A DNA stretch of 64,000 nt from Bufo bufo (Eukaryota > Chordata > Amphibia > Anura > Bufonidae): NCBI RefSeq assembly GCF_905171765.1, contig NC_053390.1:586298471-586362470 (forward strand), read 5' to 3'. Made by a program: the position numbers and the translations under genes. Position 1 is the stretch's first letter, and every line of letters begins with the position of its first letter. Positions 44,879-56,980 of this stretch are shown here, piece by piece. The notes below the pieces were generated by a model that was not told where the DNA came from, searched no databases, and saw only the letters and a program-made list of their open reading frames with translations.

Positions 44879-47463
44879 GTTACAAGTAGGGATGAGCGAA
44901 CCCGAACTGTATAGTTCGGGTTCGTACCGAATTTTGGGGTGTCCGTGACACGGACCCGAACCCGAACATTTTCGTAAAAGTCCGGGTTTGGGTTCGGTGA
45001 TCGGCGCTTTCTTGGCGCTTTTTGAAAGGCTGCAAAGCAGCCAATCAACAAGCGTCATACTACTTGCCCCAAGAGGCCATCACAGCCATGCCTACTATTG
45101 GCATGGCTGTGATTGGCCAGTGCAGCATGTGACCCAGCCTCTATATAAGTTTGGGTCACGTAGTGCTGCACGTCACTCTGCTGATACAAGCGTAGGGAGA
45201 GGTTGCAGCTGCGACGTTAGGGCGAGATTAGGCAGATTAACTCCTCCAAAAGACTTCATTCAGTGATCGATCTACAGCTGTGGATCATTGAACTGCTTCT
45301 ATTCAATTGCTCAGTGTTTTTAGGCTGCCCAGAGCGTTTTTCAGTCACTTTTTTCTGGGGTGATCGGCGGCCATTTTGTGGCTTGTGGTGCGCCAGCACA
45401 AGCTGCCACCAAGTGCATTTAACCATCAATAGTGTGGTTATTTTTTGGCCATATACTACATCAGGTGCAGGTGAGCCTGTGTCACCCAAGTGCATTTAAC
45501 CATCAATACCAGGCACCTGCATGCAAAGCATGAACTGCAGTGGAGTAAACACCTTAAAAACAAGGAAGTCACTCAGGCTCCCCCTGCTACCTCTTCTGCT
45601 GCTGCCGCCTCGGCCTCTTCTGCTGCTGCCGCCGCCTCGGCCTCTTCCTCCGCCTCTGGAGGGACGTTGGCACTTGCCGCCCAGCAAACGTGGGATGTAC
45701 CACTAACACCACCACCTGCGTCACCAAGCATCTCAACCATGTCACACGGCAGCGTTCAGCTCTCCATCTCACAAACATTTCAGAGAAAGCGTAAATTCCC
45801 ACCTAGCCACCCTCGATCCCTGGCCCTGAATGCCAGCATTTCTAAACTACTGGCCTATGAAATGCTGTCATTTAGGCTGGTGGACACACACAGCTTCAAA
45901 CAGCTCATGTCGCTTGCTGTCCCACAGTATGTTGTTCCCGGCCGGCACTACTTCTCCAAGAGAGCCGTGCCTTCCCCGCACAACCAAGTATCCGATAAAA
46001 TCAAGTGTGCACTGCGCAACGCCATCTGTGGCAAGGTCCACCTAACCACAGATCCGTGGACCAGTAAGCACGGCCAGGGACGCTATATCTCCCTAACTGC
46101 ACACTGGGTAAATGTAGTGGCGGCTGGGCCCCAGGCGGAGAGCTGTTTGGCGCACGTCCTTCCGCCGCCAAGGATCGCAGGGCAACATTCTTTGCCTCCT
46201 TTCTCCTCCTCCTCCTACTCAGCTTCCTCCTCCTCTTCTTCCACCTGCTCATCCAGTCAGCCACACACCTTCACCACCAACTTCAGCACAGCCCGGGGTA
46301 AACGTCAGCAGGCCATTCTGAAACTCATATGTTTGGGGGACAGGCCCCACACCGCACAGGAGTTGTGGCGGGGTATAGAACAACAGACCGACGAGTGGTT
46401 GCTGCCGGTGAGCCTCAAGCCCGGCCTGGTGGTGTGCGATAATGGGCGAAATCTCGTTGCAGCTCTGGGACTAGCCGGTTTGACGCACATCCCTTGCCTG
46501 GCGCATGTGCTGAATTTGGTGGTGCAGAAGTTCATTCGCAACTACCCCGACATGTCAGAGCTGCTGCATAAAGTGCAGGCCGCCTGTTCGCGCTTCCGGC
46601 GTTCACACCCTGCCGCTGCTCGCCTGTCTGCGCTAGAGCGTAACTTCGGCCTTCCCGCTCACCGCCTCATATGCGACGTGCCCACCAGGTGGAACTCCAC
46701 CTTGCACATGCTGGACAGACTGTGCGAGCAGCAGCAGGCCATAGTGGAGTTTCGGCTGCAGCACGCACGGGTCAGTCGCACTGCGGATCAGCCCCACTTT
46801 ACCACCAATGACTGGGCCTCCATGCGAGACCTGTGTGCCCTGTTGCGCTGTTTCGAGTACTCCACCAACATGGCCAGTGGCGATGACGCCGTTATCAGCT
46901 TTACAACCACTTCTATGTCTCCTTGAGAAAACACTTAGGGCGATGATGGAAGAGGAGGTGGCCCAGGAGGAGGAGGAAGAGGGGTCATTTTTAGCACTTT
47001 CAGGCCAGTCTCTTCGAAGTGACTAAGAGGGAGGTTTTTTGCAACAGCAGAGGCCAGGTACAAATGTGGCCAGACAGGGCCCACTACTGGAGGACGAGGA
47101 GGACGAGGATGAGGTGGAGGAGGATGAGGATGAAGCAGGTTCACAGCGGGCTGGCACCCAACGCAGCTCGGGCCCATCACTGGTGCGTGGCTGGGGGGAA
47201 ACGCAGGACGATGACGATACGCCTCCCACAGAGGACAGCTTGTCCTTACCTCTGGGCAGCCTGGCACACATGAGCGACTACATGCTGCAGTGCCTGCGCA
47301 ACGACAGCAGAGTTGCCCACATTTTAACGTGTGCGGACTACTGGATTGCCACCCTGCTGGATCCACGGTTCAAAGACAATGTGCCCACCTTACTTCATGC
47401 ACTGGAGCGTGATAGTAAGATGCGCGAGTACAAGCGCACGTTGGTAGACGCGCTACTGAGAGC

Positions 47464-48251
47464 CAGGGCTGTGGAGTCGGAGTCGAGGAGTCGGGGGAAA
47501 TTTTGGGTACCTGGAGTCGGAGTCGGCAAACAATGCACCGACTCCGACTCCGACTCCTACTAAATTTAGATTGGAATAAAAAAAAAAAAGCAAGTTTAAA
47601 TGTCCTTACTTACTGTTGAAGAAGCCATCCTTGTTTATCCAGAGATAGTTAGTGATGTGGCCAGAATAGTTACTGCAATGCCACCCACCCAAGTCAGTGT
47701 CGAAAGATTATTTTCAGCCCTAAAAATAATAAAGTCTGACTTAAGAGCCTCTATGAAAGAGGATCTGGCAGAGGCAATTCTCTTCCTTAGAACTCTACAT
47801 TGAATTGATTTGCATTTGCTAAGCCTATAACTACATTTCAAGATTAATATAAACCATTTCTAGGTTTTACAGATTTTGTTTTTGGTTCATTATAGATAAG
47901 CTTTGTTTTTGTTCTAAAACAACCAAATAATGTGGTTTGTATTTTTGAACTGGTAAAGATCCTGTTCCTGATGTTTATGCCTGCTGCTACTATCCAGCCA
48001 CTTGATTGATTAATATTTTTTTTTTTATAAAACTTTGTTTTCATTGTGTTTGTCTTTTGCTTAAACTGTGCAATACAGTAGACTGTTGGCTTCCCAGCCA
48101 GTAGTCCTGTGGTAGGTTGCGTTTCTTTCCCTCAAGGAACGTATAAAATACATTCGCATATTAATACAGAGGAGTCAGAGTCGGGGAGTCGGAAGTACAT
48201 AAAACTGAGGAGTCGGAGTCGGAACATTTATCTACCGACTCCACAGCCCTG
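47464..48251 (+). mobile_element. Nested hAT with perfect 8-bp target duplication
   Basis: Termini CAGGGCTGTGGAGTCGGAGT and ACTCCGACTC...CCGACTCCACAGCCCTG are inverted. The target duplication CTGAGAGC is exact (47456-47463 and 48252-48259). The ends are built from repeated GGAGTCGGAGTC units on both sides. 788 bp; inserted in the outer hAT's coding region. It keeps only the last part of its own transposase gene. Confidence 0.95.
47600..47803 (+). pseudogene. hAT C-terminal dimerisation domain fragment
   Basis: 67 codons in one frame ending at a stop. The motif VSVERLFSALKIIKSDLRASM is the hATC dimerisation helix region, close in type to S(V/S)ERLFSxxxxIxxxxR. The N-terminal DNA-binding and catalytic parts are absent, deleted between the left terminus and this piece. 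The intact frame of the remnant and its position next to the 3' end suggest a young internal-deletion derivative of an autonomous hAT of a different subfamily from the host hAT. Confidence 0.85.
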
Positions 48252-48884
48252 CTGAGAGCATTCCCAAATGTCACAGGGGAACAAGTGGAAGCCCAAGCGA
48301 AGGCAGAGGAGGAGCAAGAGGTCGCCAACGCAGCTGTGTCACGGCCAGCTCCTCTGAGGGCAGGGTTAGCATGGCAGAAATGTGGAAAAGTTTTGTCACC
48401 ACGCCACAGCTAACTGCACCACCACCTGATACGGAACGTGTTAGCAGGAGGCAACATTTCAATAAGATGGTGGAACAGTACGTGTGCACACCCCTCCACG
48501 TACTGACTGATGGTTCGGCCCCATTCAACTTCTGGGTCTCCAAATTGTCCACGTGGCCAGAGCTAGCCTTTTATGCCTTGGAGGTGCTGGCCTGCCCGGC
48601 GGCCAGCGTTTTGTCTGAACGTGTATTTAGCACGGCAGGGGGCGTCATTACAGACAAACGCAGCCGCCTGTCTACAGCCAATGTGGACAAGCTGACGTTC
48701 ATAAAAATGAACCAGGCATGGATCCCACAGGACCTCTCCATCCCTTGTGCAGATTAGACATTAACTACCTCCCCTTAACAATATATTATTGTACTCCAGG
48801 GCACTTCCTCATTCAATCCTATTTTTATTTTCATTTTACCATTATATTGCGGGGCAACCCAAAGTTGAATGAACCTCTCCTCTG

Positions 48885-50030
48885 TCTGGGTGCCGGGGCC
48901 TAAATATGTGACAGTGGCCTGTTCCAGTGGTGGGTGACGTGAAGCCTGATTCTTTGCTATAACATGAAGACTGATTCTGTGCTGACATGAAGCCAGATTC
49001 TCTGTTACGGGACCTCTCTCCTCTGCCTGGGCCTAAATATGTGACAGTGGCCTGTTCCAGTGGTGGGTGACGTGAAGCCTGATTCTCTGCTATGACATGA
49101 AGACTGATTCTCTGCTGACATGAAGCCAGATTCTCTGTTACGGGACCTCTCTCCTCTGCCTGGGTGCCTGGGCCTAAATATGTGACAGTGGCCTGTTCCA
49201 GTGGTGGGTGACGTGAAGCCTGATTCTCTGCTATGACATGAAGACTGATTCTCTGCTGACATGAAGCCAGATTCTCTGTTACGGGACCTCTCTCCTCTGT
49301 CTGGGTGCCGGGGCCTAAATATGCGACAGTGGCCTGTTCCAGTGGTGGGTGACGTGAAGCCTGATTCTCTGCTATAACATGAAGACTGATTCTGTGCTGA
49401 CATGAAGCCAGATTCTCTGTTACGGGACCTCTCTCCTCTGCCTGGGCCTAAATATGTGACAGTGGCCTGTTCCAGTGGGGGGTGACGTGAAGCCTGATTC
49501 TCTGCTATGACATGAAGACTGATTCTGTGCTGACATGAAGCCAGATTCTCTGTTACGGGACCTCTCTCCTCTGCCTGGGTGCCTGGGCCTAAATATGTGA
49601 CAGTGGCCTGTTCCAGTGGTGGGTGACGTGAAGCCTGATTCTCTGCTATGACATGAAGACTGATTCTCTGCTGACATGAAGCCAGATTCTCTGTTACGGG
49701 ACCTCTCTCCTCTGTCTGGGTGCCGGGGCCTAAATATGCGACAGTGGCCTGTTCCAGTGGTGGGTGACGTGAAGCCTGATTCTCTGCTATAACATGAAGA
49801 CTGATTCTGTGCTGACATGAAGCCAGATTCTCTGTTACGGGACCTCTCTCCTCTGCCTGGGCCTAAATATGTGACAGTGGCCTGTTCCAGTGGGGGGTGA
49901 CGTGAAGCCTGATTCTCTGCTATGACATGAAGACTGATTCTCTGCTGACATGAAGCCAGATTCTGTGCTATGGATGAAGAGACTGATTCTCTGCTGACGT
50001 GAAGCCAGATTCTCTGCTATGGGACCTCTG
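48885..50030. repeat. Tandem array, 133/141-bp units in a 415-bp higher-order period
   Basis: The landmark TAAATATGTGACAGTGGCCT occurs at 48901, 49034, 49175, 49316, 49449, 49590, 49731 and 49864: spacing 133, 141, 141, 133, 141, 141, 133. Eight units grouped in a repeating triplet of 415 bp, each rich in GATTCTCTGCT and ACATGAAG. It is the 3' non-coding part of the hAT. Two near-identical minus-strand frames (49005-49403, 49420-49818) are reflections of the triplet. Confidence 0.95.
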
Positions 50031-50250
50031 TCCAATTGATATTGGTTAATTTTTATTTTTTTTATTTTTATTTTAATTCATTTCCCTATCCACATTTGTT
50101 TGCAGGGGATTTACCTACATGTTGCTGCCTTTTGCAGCCCTCTAGCTCTTTCCTGGGCTGTTTTACAGCCTTTTTAGTGCTGAAAAGTTCGGGTCCCCAT
50201 TGACTTCAATGGGGTTCGGGTTCGGGTGTTCGCTCAACTCTAGTTACAAG

Positions 50251-51377
50251 GCTTACGATTCTTGATGTGTCAGACTATTTAGACACAAACTTTTGTTTAG
50301 GTACTGGGACCTATATATCATCCAGGAGGTCCTGCATTCATGATATACCGGTATTTACAATTAGGTTATAACCAGAACGGCCGCATATTTTTATTAATAT
50401 ATAGGCCATTTTGGTGTACACCTCACAGTTAGTACGGTCCCTCATTTCATGGGCAGAATCCTATCTGAGTAGAGCTCCACATTAACCTGCTCAGCCGTAT
50501 CAATCAACCAGTATCTTTAAACAATACAGGGGCAACCATTGGTGCTTTTCTTTGTGGCCAGCGCGGCTTCAGATCTTTATTCTTTATACTGAGCTATATT
50601 TCCTTGGAGGGTGTTAAGGCAATACCTACACAAAGTTTCCACCATACCCTTTTCCTTTTTGGCAGCGCGGGCATCTATTGTTATTATCTATGTAAGTCTT
50701 AAAAGGTGTTTTCTCTAACATTCTCAACAATCTTTGCATACAGTATGTTGCTAGAAAAGGAAATTAGAACAAAGCAGTTTGACCAGTGATTATGTACAAA
50801 ATGTTTAACATTTTTGAGACTATGAATTCTTATGAAATATAGTAATACACGCTCTACCAAGGATTTAAAAGGCTATTTACTGATGGTAGCCTGAAGAAAG
50901 CAATGAGATTCAAATGTCTAGAGGCATTAATAAAATTCAAGTTATTTGTACTGTACAAACGAGAAAGTAGTATTCTACAGAAGAGACAATTGAGGCATTC
51001 TGGACTGATTTAATGACAAGATGGTTCACATTCCGGAAATTAAAAGGATATGTCAATTAATCATATAAACAAGATCTGCTTTAAGAAATATTATTTTTTT
51101 TCTCTCCCACAGACCAAATAATACAATGTACCTGTTGCACCTGAGTGAAATGTTCTAATTTCCTCTCTGAAGAGGGCAATTCTGGTTCTTCAGAGACAGG
51201 AATGTGTCCTGGGGAGAAATAGCAGAGCTAGGCCACAGCTGACTGCTATCCTTCCTAATATGCCACAGGAAACCCACCTTCCACAAAGCAACCACAATAC
51301 CACTGCTGAACAGATGTGTAGATGGAAATTTATGGTGGTGCCAGGAGCATCCGCTATTGACAAGTTCAATATCAAAC
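50251..51377. other. Continuation of older repeat, then nothing recognised
   Basis: 50251-50300 continues the hAT target repeat. 50560-50700 (AGCGCGGCTTCAGATCTTTA, GGCAGCGCGGGCATCTATTG) may be PLE terminal sequence (weak). The rest is unique-looking. Confidence 0.35.
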
Positions 51378-51745
51378 AAAATTCAGTATTCCAGGATTTA
51401 TATATAGATAGCTTATCTTCAGGACAGGCCATCAATATCTGATCAGCAGTGGTAGGACACCTGCACCACCACTGATCAGCTGTTCCTGAGTAGCATATTT
51501 CCAGCACCGGAAGTACACAGCTACATTCATTGTGTAGTGGATGGAACTGGTAATTGCAGCATTCAAGTGAATAGGAGCAGTGGTGCAGTAATCAGATCCA
51601 TCCACTGCACGGTGGATGTAGCTGTGAAGATCTGGCGCCTATTTCCAATGTGGGAGCTTCTCGGGAACAGCTGATCAGACCCCTGAAGATTAGGCTCATC
51701 TTGAAGATAGACCATCAATATCAAAATCCTGGAAAATCCCTTGAA
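51378..51745. repeat. Family C MITE copy
   Basis: TATTCCAGGATTTAT...GGACAGGCCATCAATATCTG at the left; AGATAGACCATCAATATCAA and AAAATCCTGGAAAATCCCTT at the right; internal GTGTAGTGGATGGAACTGGT. Confidence 0.65.
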
Positions 51746-52738
51746 AGACTTTAATATGTCTCCTTGAATTGATTATGCACATTAAAAACATATTACAGGT
51801 ACTTACTGTTCCTATGTGGAATGGCTTATGTAGAAGAAAAATAAAAATACTAGTACAGGCAGTAGTACTGAACAAACAATATATAAGCAATTCAAAGAGT
51901 GAAAGTGTATAAAATCTGATGAAAGTTCTGTAGCAAAAGCCACATGTAACATGAAAATCCCCACTAAGTCTGGACTTACCCTAGGCCACTTTTTAGACGA
52001 TCAGTATTCGATCAGTATTTTTCATTAGTATTTGTGATCCAAAACACATACGAGGCACAAATCTTTCCATTATACTTTTGCGCTGTATGCTTCACTCCTG
52101 TTTTGGCTTACAAATACTGATGCAAAAAACTGTTGTGTGAAAATGGTCAAATTCTGCAAGAAACATTTCCCTTACGGTATGCCTCTTAATTTTAACAAAA
52201 AAGATCATAAGAATTCATCGCACAAACAAATGAACCTGTCTCTTTTTCCACAGAACAGCCATTTTTTTTATAGAAAATAAGATATGAAATGCCCTATGAT
52301 GATCCACTTGAATCATGAAAAACATATCCTAGTCATCAATCTGAGATACCCAGAGAGTCATCATCCAGACAAGAGAGATTTATAAAACAATCACAGCCCA
52401 ACTGTAACTTTTAACCTCTTAAAGCAATAGTATGCACATGTAGATCAGATGTGCATCTGGTAAATATGGAGCAGGTTCAGATATGTGGCAGGTGCCAGCT
52501 GTCCTACAATCGCCTCTAGCCCCGTGGCAAAATCAGTTGTCATAGCAGCCTAGGTTCTTGTTAAGGCTCCTAAGCCTGCAATGGCAATCTATCTGTGGCT
52601 GGGCTTAATAGAAAGATATCTCATGCACTGCAGATTGCAATAGTAAAATATTACTGTCCATGGTATATGCAACCAAACAATCGCATGTTCAAGTCCCCTA
52701 GGGGGACAAAAAAATCTTTTTTGAGGTGGCATGTTTGT
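51746..52738. other. No supported gene
   Basis: Unique AT-rich sequence. A 144-codon minus-strand frame (52589-53023) crosses the border of the foldback and lacks motifs. Confidence 0.45.
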
Positions 52739-53599
52739 GAACTTTATGGCTGCTTTACATACGGGCAGAATATTAAGCCAATTTATCAAAGTTGTCCACA
52801 GCAACCAGTCCACACCTATATTTCTCAAATGATTAGAGCTAGTGGTTCTTCTGTGCGTGCGAAGTGATGGCGTATGCTGGTTGATTGTACGATATTGCAT
52901 TCGAAAGATGGCGGGTATTTGTAAAAAGTGTCTAAAAGAAAAAATGGTCTTTTTTGCCCATAGCAACCAATCAACACAAGCAACACTTTCATTTTTAAAG
53001 AGCCCTATTAACCCGTTAAGCACTTGGCCAATTATTTATTTTTTTTTTTACTTCCCGCTTTCCAAGAGTCATATTATTTTTACAGTTTCCATTCACATAG
53101 CCTTATAAGGGCTTTTTTTTTTTTTTTGCTGGATTTTTTTGTGGTACCGTTTAACCACCTCAGCCCCCAGTGCTTAAACACCCTGAAAGACCAGGCCACT
53201 TTTTACACTTCTGACCTACACTACTTTCACCGTTTATTGCTCGGTCATGCAACTTACCACCCAAATGAATTTTACCTCCTTTTCTTCTCACTAATAGAGC
53301 TTTCATTTGGTGGTATTTCATTGCTGCTGACATTTTTACTTTTTTTGTTATTAATCGAAATTTAACGATTTTTTTGCAAAAAAATGACATTTTTCACTTT
53401 CAGTTGTAAAATTTTGCAAAAAAAACGACATCCATATAGAAATTTTGCTCTAAATTTATAGTTCTACATGTCTTTGATAAAAAAAAAATGTTTGGGTAGA
53501 AAAAAAATGGTTTGGGTAAAAGTTATAGCGTTTACAAACTATGGTACAAAAATGTGAATTTCCGCTTTTTGAAGCAGCTCTGACTTTCTGAGCACCTGT

Positions 53600-56076
53600 C
53601 ATGTTTCCTGAGGTTCTACAATGCCCAGACAGTACAAACACCCCACAAATGACCCCATTTCTGAAAGTACACACCCTAAGGTATTCGCTGATGGGCATAG
53701 TGAGTTCATAGAACTTTTTATTTTTTGTCACAAGTTAGCGGAAAATGATGATTTTTTTTTTTTTTTTTTTTTTTCTTACAAAGTCTCATATTCCACTAAC
53801 TTGTGACAAAAAATAAAAAGTTCTATGAACTCACTATGCCCATCAGCGAATACCTTGGGGTCTCTTCTTTCCAAAATGGGGTCACTTGTGGGGTAGTTAT
53901 ACTGCCCTGGCATTCTAGGGGCCCAAATGTGTGGTAAGGAGTTTGAAATCAAATTCAGTAAAAAATGACCTGTGAAATCCGAAAGGTGCTCTTTTGAATA
54001 TGGGCCCCTTTGCCCACCTAGGCTGCAAAAAAGTGTCACACATCTGGTATCCCCGTACTCAGGAGAAGTTGAGGAATGTGTTTTGGGGTGTCTTTTTACA
54101 TATACCCATGCTGGGTGAGATAAATATCTTGGTCAAATGACAACTTTGTATAAAAAAATGGGAAAAGTCGTCTTTTGCCAAGATATTTCTCTCACCCAGC
54201 ATGGGTATATATAAAATGACACCCCAAAACACATTCCCCACCTTCTCCTGAGTACGGAGATACCAGATGTGTGACACTTTTTTGCAGCCTAGGTGGGCAA
54301 AGGGGCCCATATACCAAAGAGCACCTTTCGGATTTCACTCGTCATTTTTTACTGAATTTGATTTCAAACTCCTTACCACACATTCGGGCCCCTAGAATGC
54401 CAGGGCAGTATAACTACCCCACAAGTGACCCCATTTTGGAAAGAAGAGACCCCAAGGTATTCCGTGAGGGGCATGGCGAGTTCCTAGAATTTTTTATTTT
54501 TTGTCACAAGTTAGTGGAAAATGATGATTTTTTTTTTTTTTTTTTTTTTCATACAAAGTCTCATATTCCACTAACTTGTGACAAAAAATAAAAACTTCCA
54601 TGAACTCACTATGCCCATCAGCGAATACCTTGGGGTCTCTTCTTTCCAAAATGGGGTCACTTGTGGGGTAGTTATACTGCACTGGCATTCTAGGGGCCCA
54701 AATGTGTGGTAAGGAGTTTGAAATCAAATTCAGTAAAAATTGACCTGTGAAATCCGAAAGGTGCTCTTTGGAATATGGGCCCCTTTGCCCACCTAGGCTG
54801 CAAAAAAGTGTCACACATCTGGTATCCCCGTACTCAGGAGAAGTTGAGGAATGTGTTTTGGGGTGTCTTTTTACATATACCCATGCTGGGTGAGATAAAT
54901 ATCTTGGTCAAATGACAACTTTGTATAAAAAAATGGGAAAAGTTGTCTTTTGCCAAGATATTTCTCTCACCCAGCATGGGTATATATAAAATGACACCCC
55001 AAAACACATTCCCCACCTTCTCCTGAGTACGGAGATACCAGATGTGTGACACTTTTTTGCAGCCTAGGTGGGCAAAGGGGCCCATATTCCAAAGAGCACC
55101 TTTCGGATTTCACTCGTCATTTTTTACTGAATTTGATTTCAAACTCCTTACCACACATTTGGGCCCCTAGAATGCCAGGGCAGTATAACTACCCCACAAG
55201 TGACCCCATTTTGGAAAGAAGAGACCCCAAGGTATTCGCTGATGGGCATAGTGAGTTCATGGAAGTTTTTATTTTTTGTCACAAGTTAGTGGAATATGAG
55301 ACTTTGTATGAAAAAAAAAAAATCATCATTTTCCACTAACTTGTGACAAAAAATAAAAAATTCTAGGAACTCGCCATGCCCCTCACGGAATACCTTGGGG
55401 TGTCTTCTTTCCAAAATGGGGTCACTTGTGGGGTAGTTATACTGCCCTGGCATTTTAGGGGCCCAAATGTGTGGTAAGGAGTTTGAAATCAAATTCAGTA
55501 AAAAATGACGAGTGAAATCCGAAAGGTGCTCTTTGGAATATGGGCCCCTTTGCCCACCTAGGCTGCAAAAAAAGTGTCACACATCTGGTATCTCCGTACT
55601 CAGGAGAAGGTGGGGAATGTGTTTTGGGGTGTCATTTTATATATACCCATGCTGGGTGAGAGAAATATCTTGGTCAAATGACAACTTTGTATAAAAAAAT
55701 GGGAAAAGTTGTCTTTTGCCAAGATATTTATCTCACCCAGCATGGGTATATGTAAAAAGACACCCCAAAACACATTCCTCAACTTCTCCTGAGTACGGGG
55801 ATACCAGATGTGTGACACTTTTTTGCAGCCTAGGTGGGCAAAGGGGCCCATATTCCAAAGAGCACCTTTCGGATTTCACAGGTCAATTTTTACTGAATTT
55901 GATTTCAAACTCCTTACCACACATTTGGGCCCCTAGAATGCCAGGGCAGTATAACTACCCCACAAGTGACCCCATTTTGGAAAGAAGAGACCCCAAGGGA
56001 TTCGCTGATGGGCATAGTGAGTTCATGGAAGTTTTTATTTTTTGTCACAAGTTAGTGGAATATGAGACTTTGTAAG

Positions 56077-56107
<31 letters not shown>

Positions 56108-56980
56108 CATTTTCCACTAACTTGTGACAAAAAATAAAAAATTCTAGGAACTTGCCATGCCCCTCACGGAATACCTTGGGGTGTCTTCTTTCCAAAATGG
56201 GGTCACTTGTGGGGTAGTTATACTGCCCTGGCATTTTCCAGGGGCCCTAATGTCTGGTAAGTAGGTAAATGACCTGTGAAATCTGAAAGGTGCTCTTTGG
56301 AATGTGGGCCCCTTTGCCCACCTAGGCTGCAAAAAAGTGTCACACATCTGGTATCTCCGTACTCAGGAGAAGGTGGGGAATGTGTTTTGGGGTGTCATTT
56401 TACATATACCCATGCTGGGTGAGATAAATATCTTGGCAAAAGACAACTTTTCCCATTTTTTTTATACAAAGTTGGCATTTGACCAAGATATTTATCTCAC
56501 CCAGCATGGGTATATGTAAAATGACACCCCAAAACATATTCCCCAACTTCTGCTGAATACGGAGATACCACATGTGTGACACTTTTTTGCAGCCTAGGTG
56601 GGCAAAGGGGCCCAAATTCCTTTTAGGAGGGCATTTTTAGACATTTGGATACCAGACTTCTTCTCACGCTTTGGGGCCCCTAAAATGCCAGGGCAGTATA
56701 AATACCCCACATGTGACCCCATTTTGGAAAGAAGACACCCCAAGGTATTCAATGAGGGGCATGGCGAGTTCATAGAAAAAAAATAATTTTGGCACAAGTT
56801 AGCGGAAATTGATTTTTTTGATTTTGTTCTCACAAAGTCTCCCTTTCCGCTAACTTGGGACAAAAATTTCAATCTTTCATGGACTCAATATGCCCCTCAG
56901 CGAATACCTTGGGGTGTCTTCTTTCCAAAATGGTGTTATTTGTGGGGTGTTTGTACTGCCCTGGCATTTGAGGGTCTCCA
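53600..56980. repeat. Array of about 388-bp units in alternating orientation
   Basis: Palindrome centres of type 1 (ATGATT-polyT-...; flanked by ACTAACTTGTGACAAAAAAT and its complement) lie near 53765, 54540, 55315, 56090 and 56815. Type 2 centres (TATAAAAAAATGGGAAAAGT region, flanked by ACCCAGCATGGGTATAT) lie near 54150, 54925, 55700 and 56455. Period is 775 bp, so units of about 388 bp alternate head-to-head and tail-to-tail. Copies differ by few bases; the last copy (56600-56980) is more diverged. Repeated peptides in all frames are shadows. Confidence 0.92.

Larger units (their letters stand above)
45490..48757 (+). pseudogene. hAT-family transposase, multiply broken
   Basis: Frame 1 (45490-46926, 478 codons) starts inside a BED zinc finger (only the His half, HLHAKH, is left). 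An Ala/Ser-rich linker follows, then the catalytic region: TTDPWTS (Asp near residue 188), VVCDNGRN (Asp near 317), CLAHVLNLV (Cys-x-x-His near 336-339) and DVPTRWNST (about 396-404). A frameshift near 46905 moves it to frame 2, TAA at 47024 stops it, and the frame continues with IATLLDPRFKD up to the nested element at 47463. After the insertion it continues as AFPNVTGEQVEAQAK, shifts frame near 48370, and ends with the hATC dimerisation domain (SERVFSTAGGVITDKRSRL) at 48757. Acidic stretches of E and D are typical of this hAT group. Not functional. Confidence 0.9.
44887..50242 (+). mobile_element. 5.4-kb hAT transposon with perfect 8-bp target duplication
   Basis: Flanked on both sides by GTTACAAG (44879-44886 and 50243-50250). 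Termini TAGGGATGAGCGAAC and GTTCGCTCAACTCTA are inverted with two mismatches; subterminal CCGAACCCGAAC / GTTCGGGTTCGGG repeats follow. Contains a decayed hAT transposase (45490-48757), a nested smaller hAT (47464-48251) and a 3' tandem array (48885-50030). Confidence 0.93.

Noticed and set aside
49005..50035. Three similar minus-strand open frames (132, 132 and 66 codons) that look like a repeat-protein family
   Set aside because: They are in the 133/141-bp tandem array of the hAT 3' region; the repeated peptide just mirrors the DNA repeat, and there is no start or splice context.
52589..53365. 144- and 113-codon frames at the left edge of foldback P
   Set aside because: They cross from unique DNA into P and across the piggyBac border, so no single unit of selection could cover them.
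53456..56872. Many 60-119-codon frames with shared peptides on both strands
   Set aside because: They follow the alternating 388-bp array unit by unit in both orientations; identical peptides come from DNA duplication, not protein selection.
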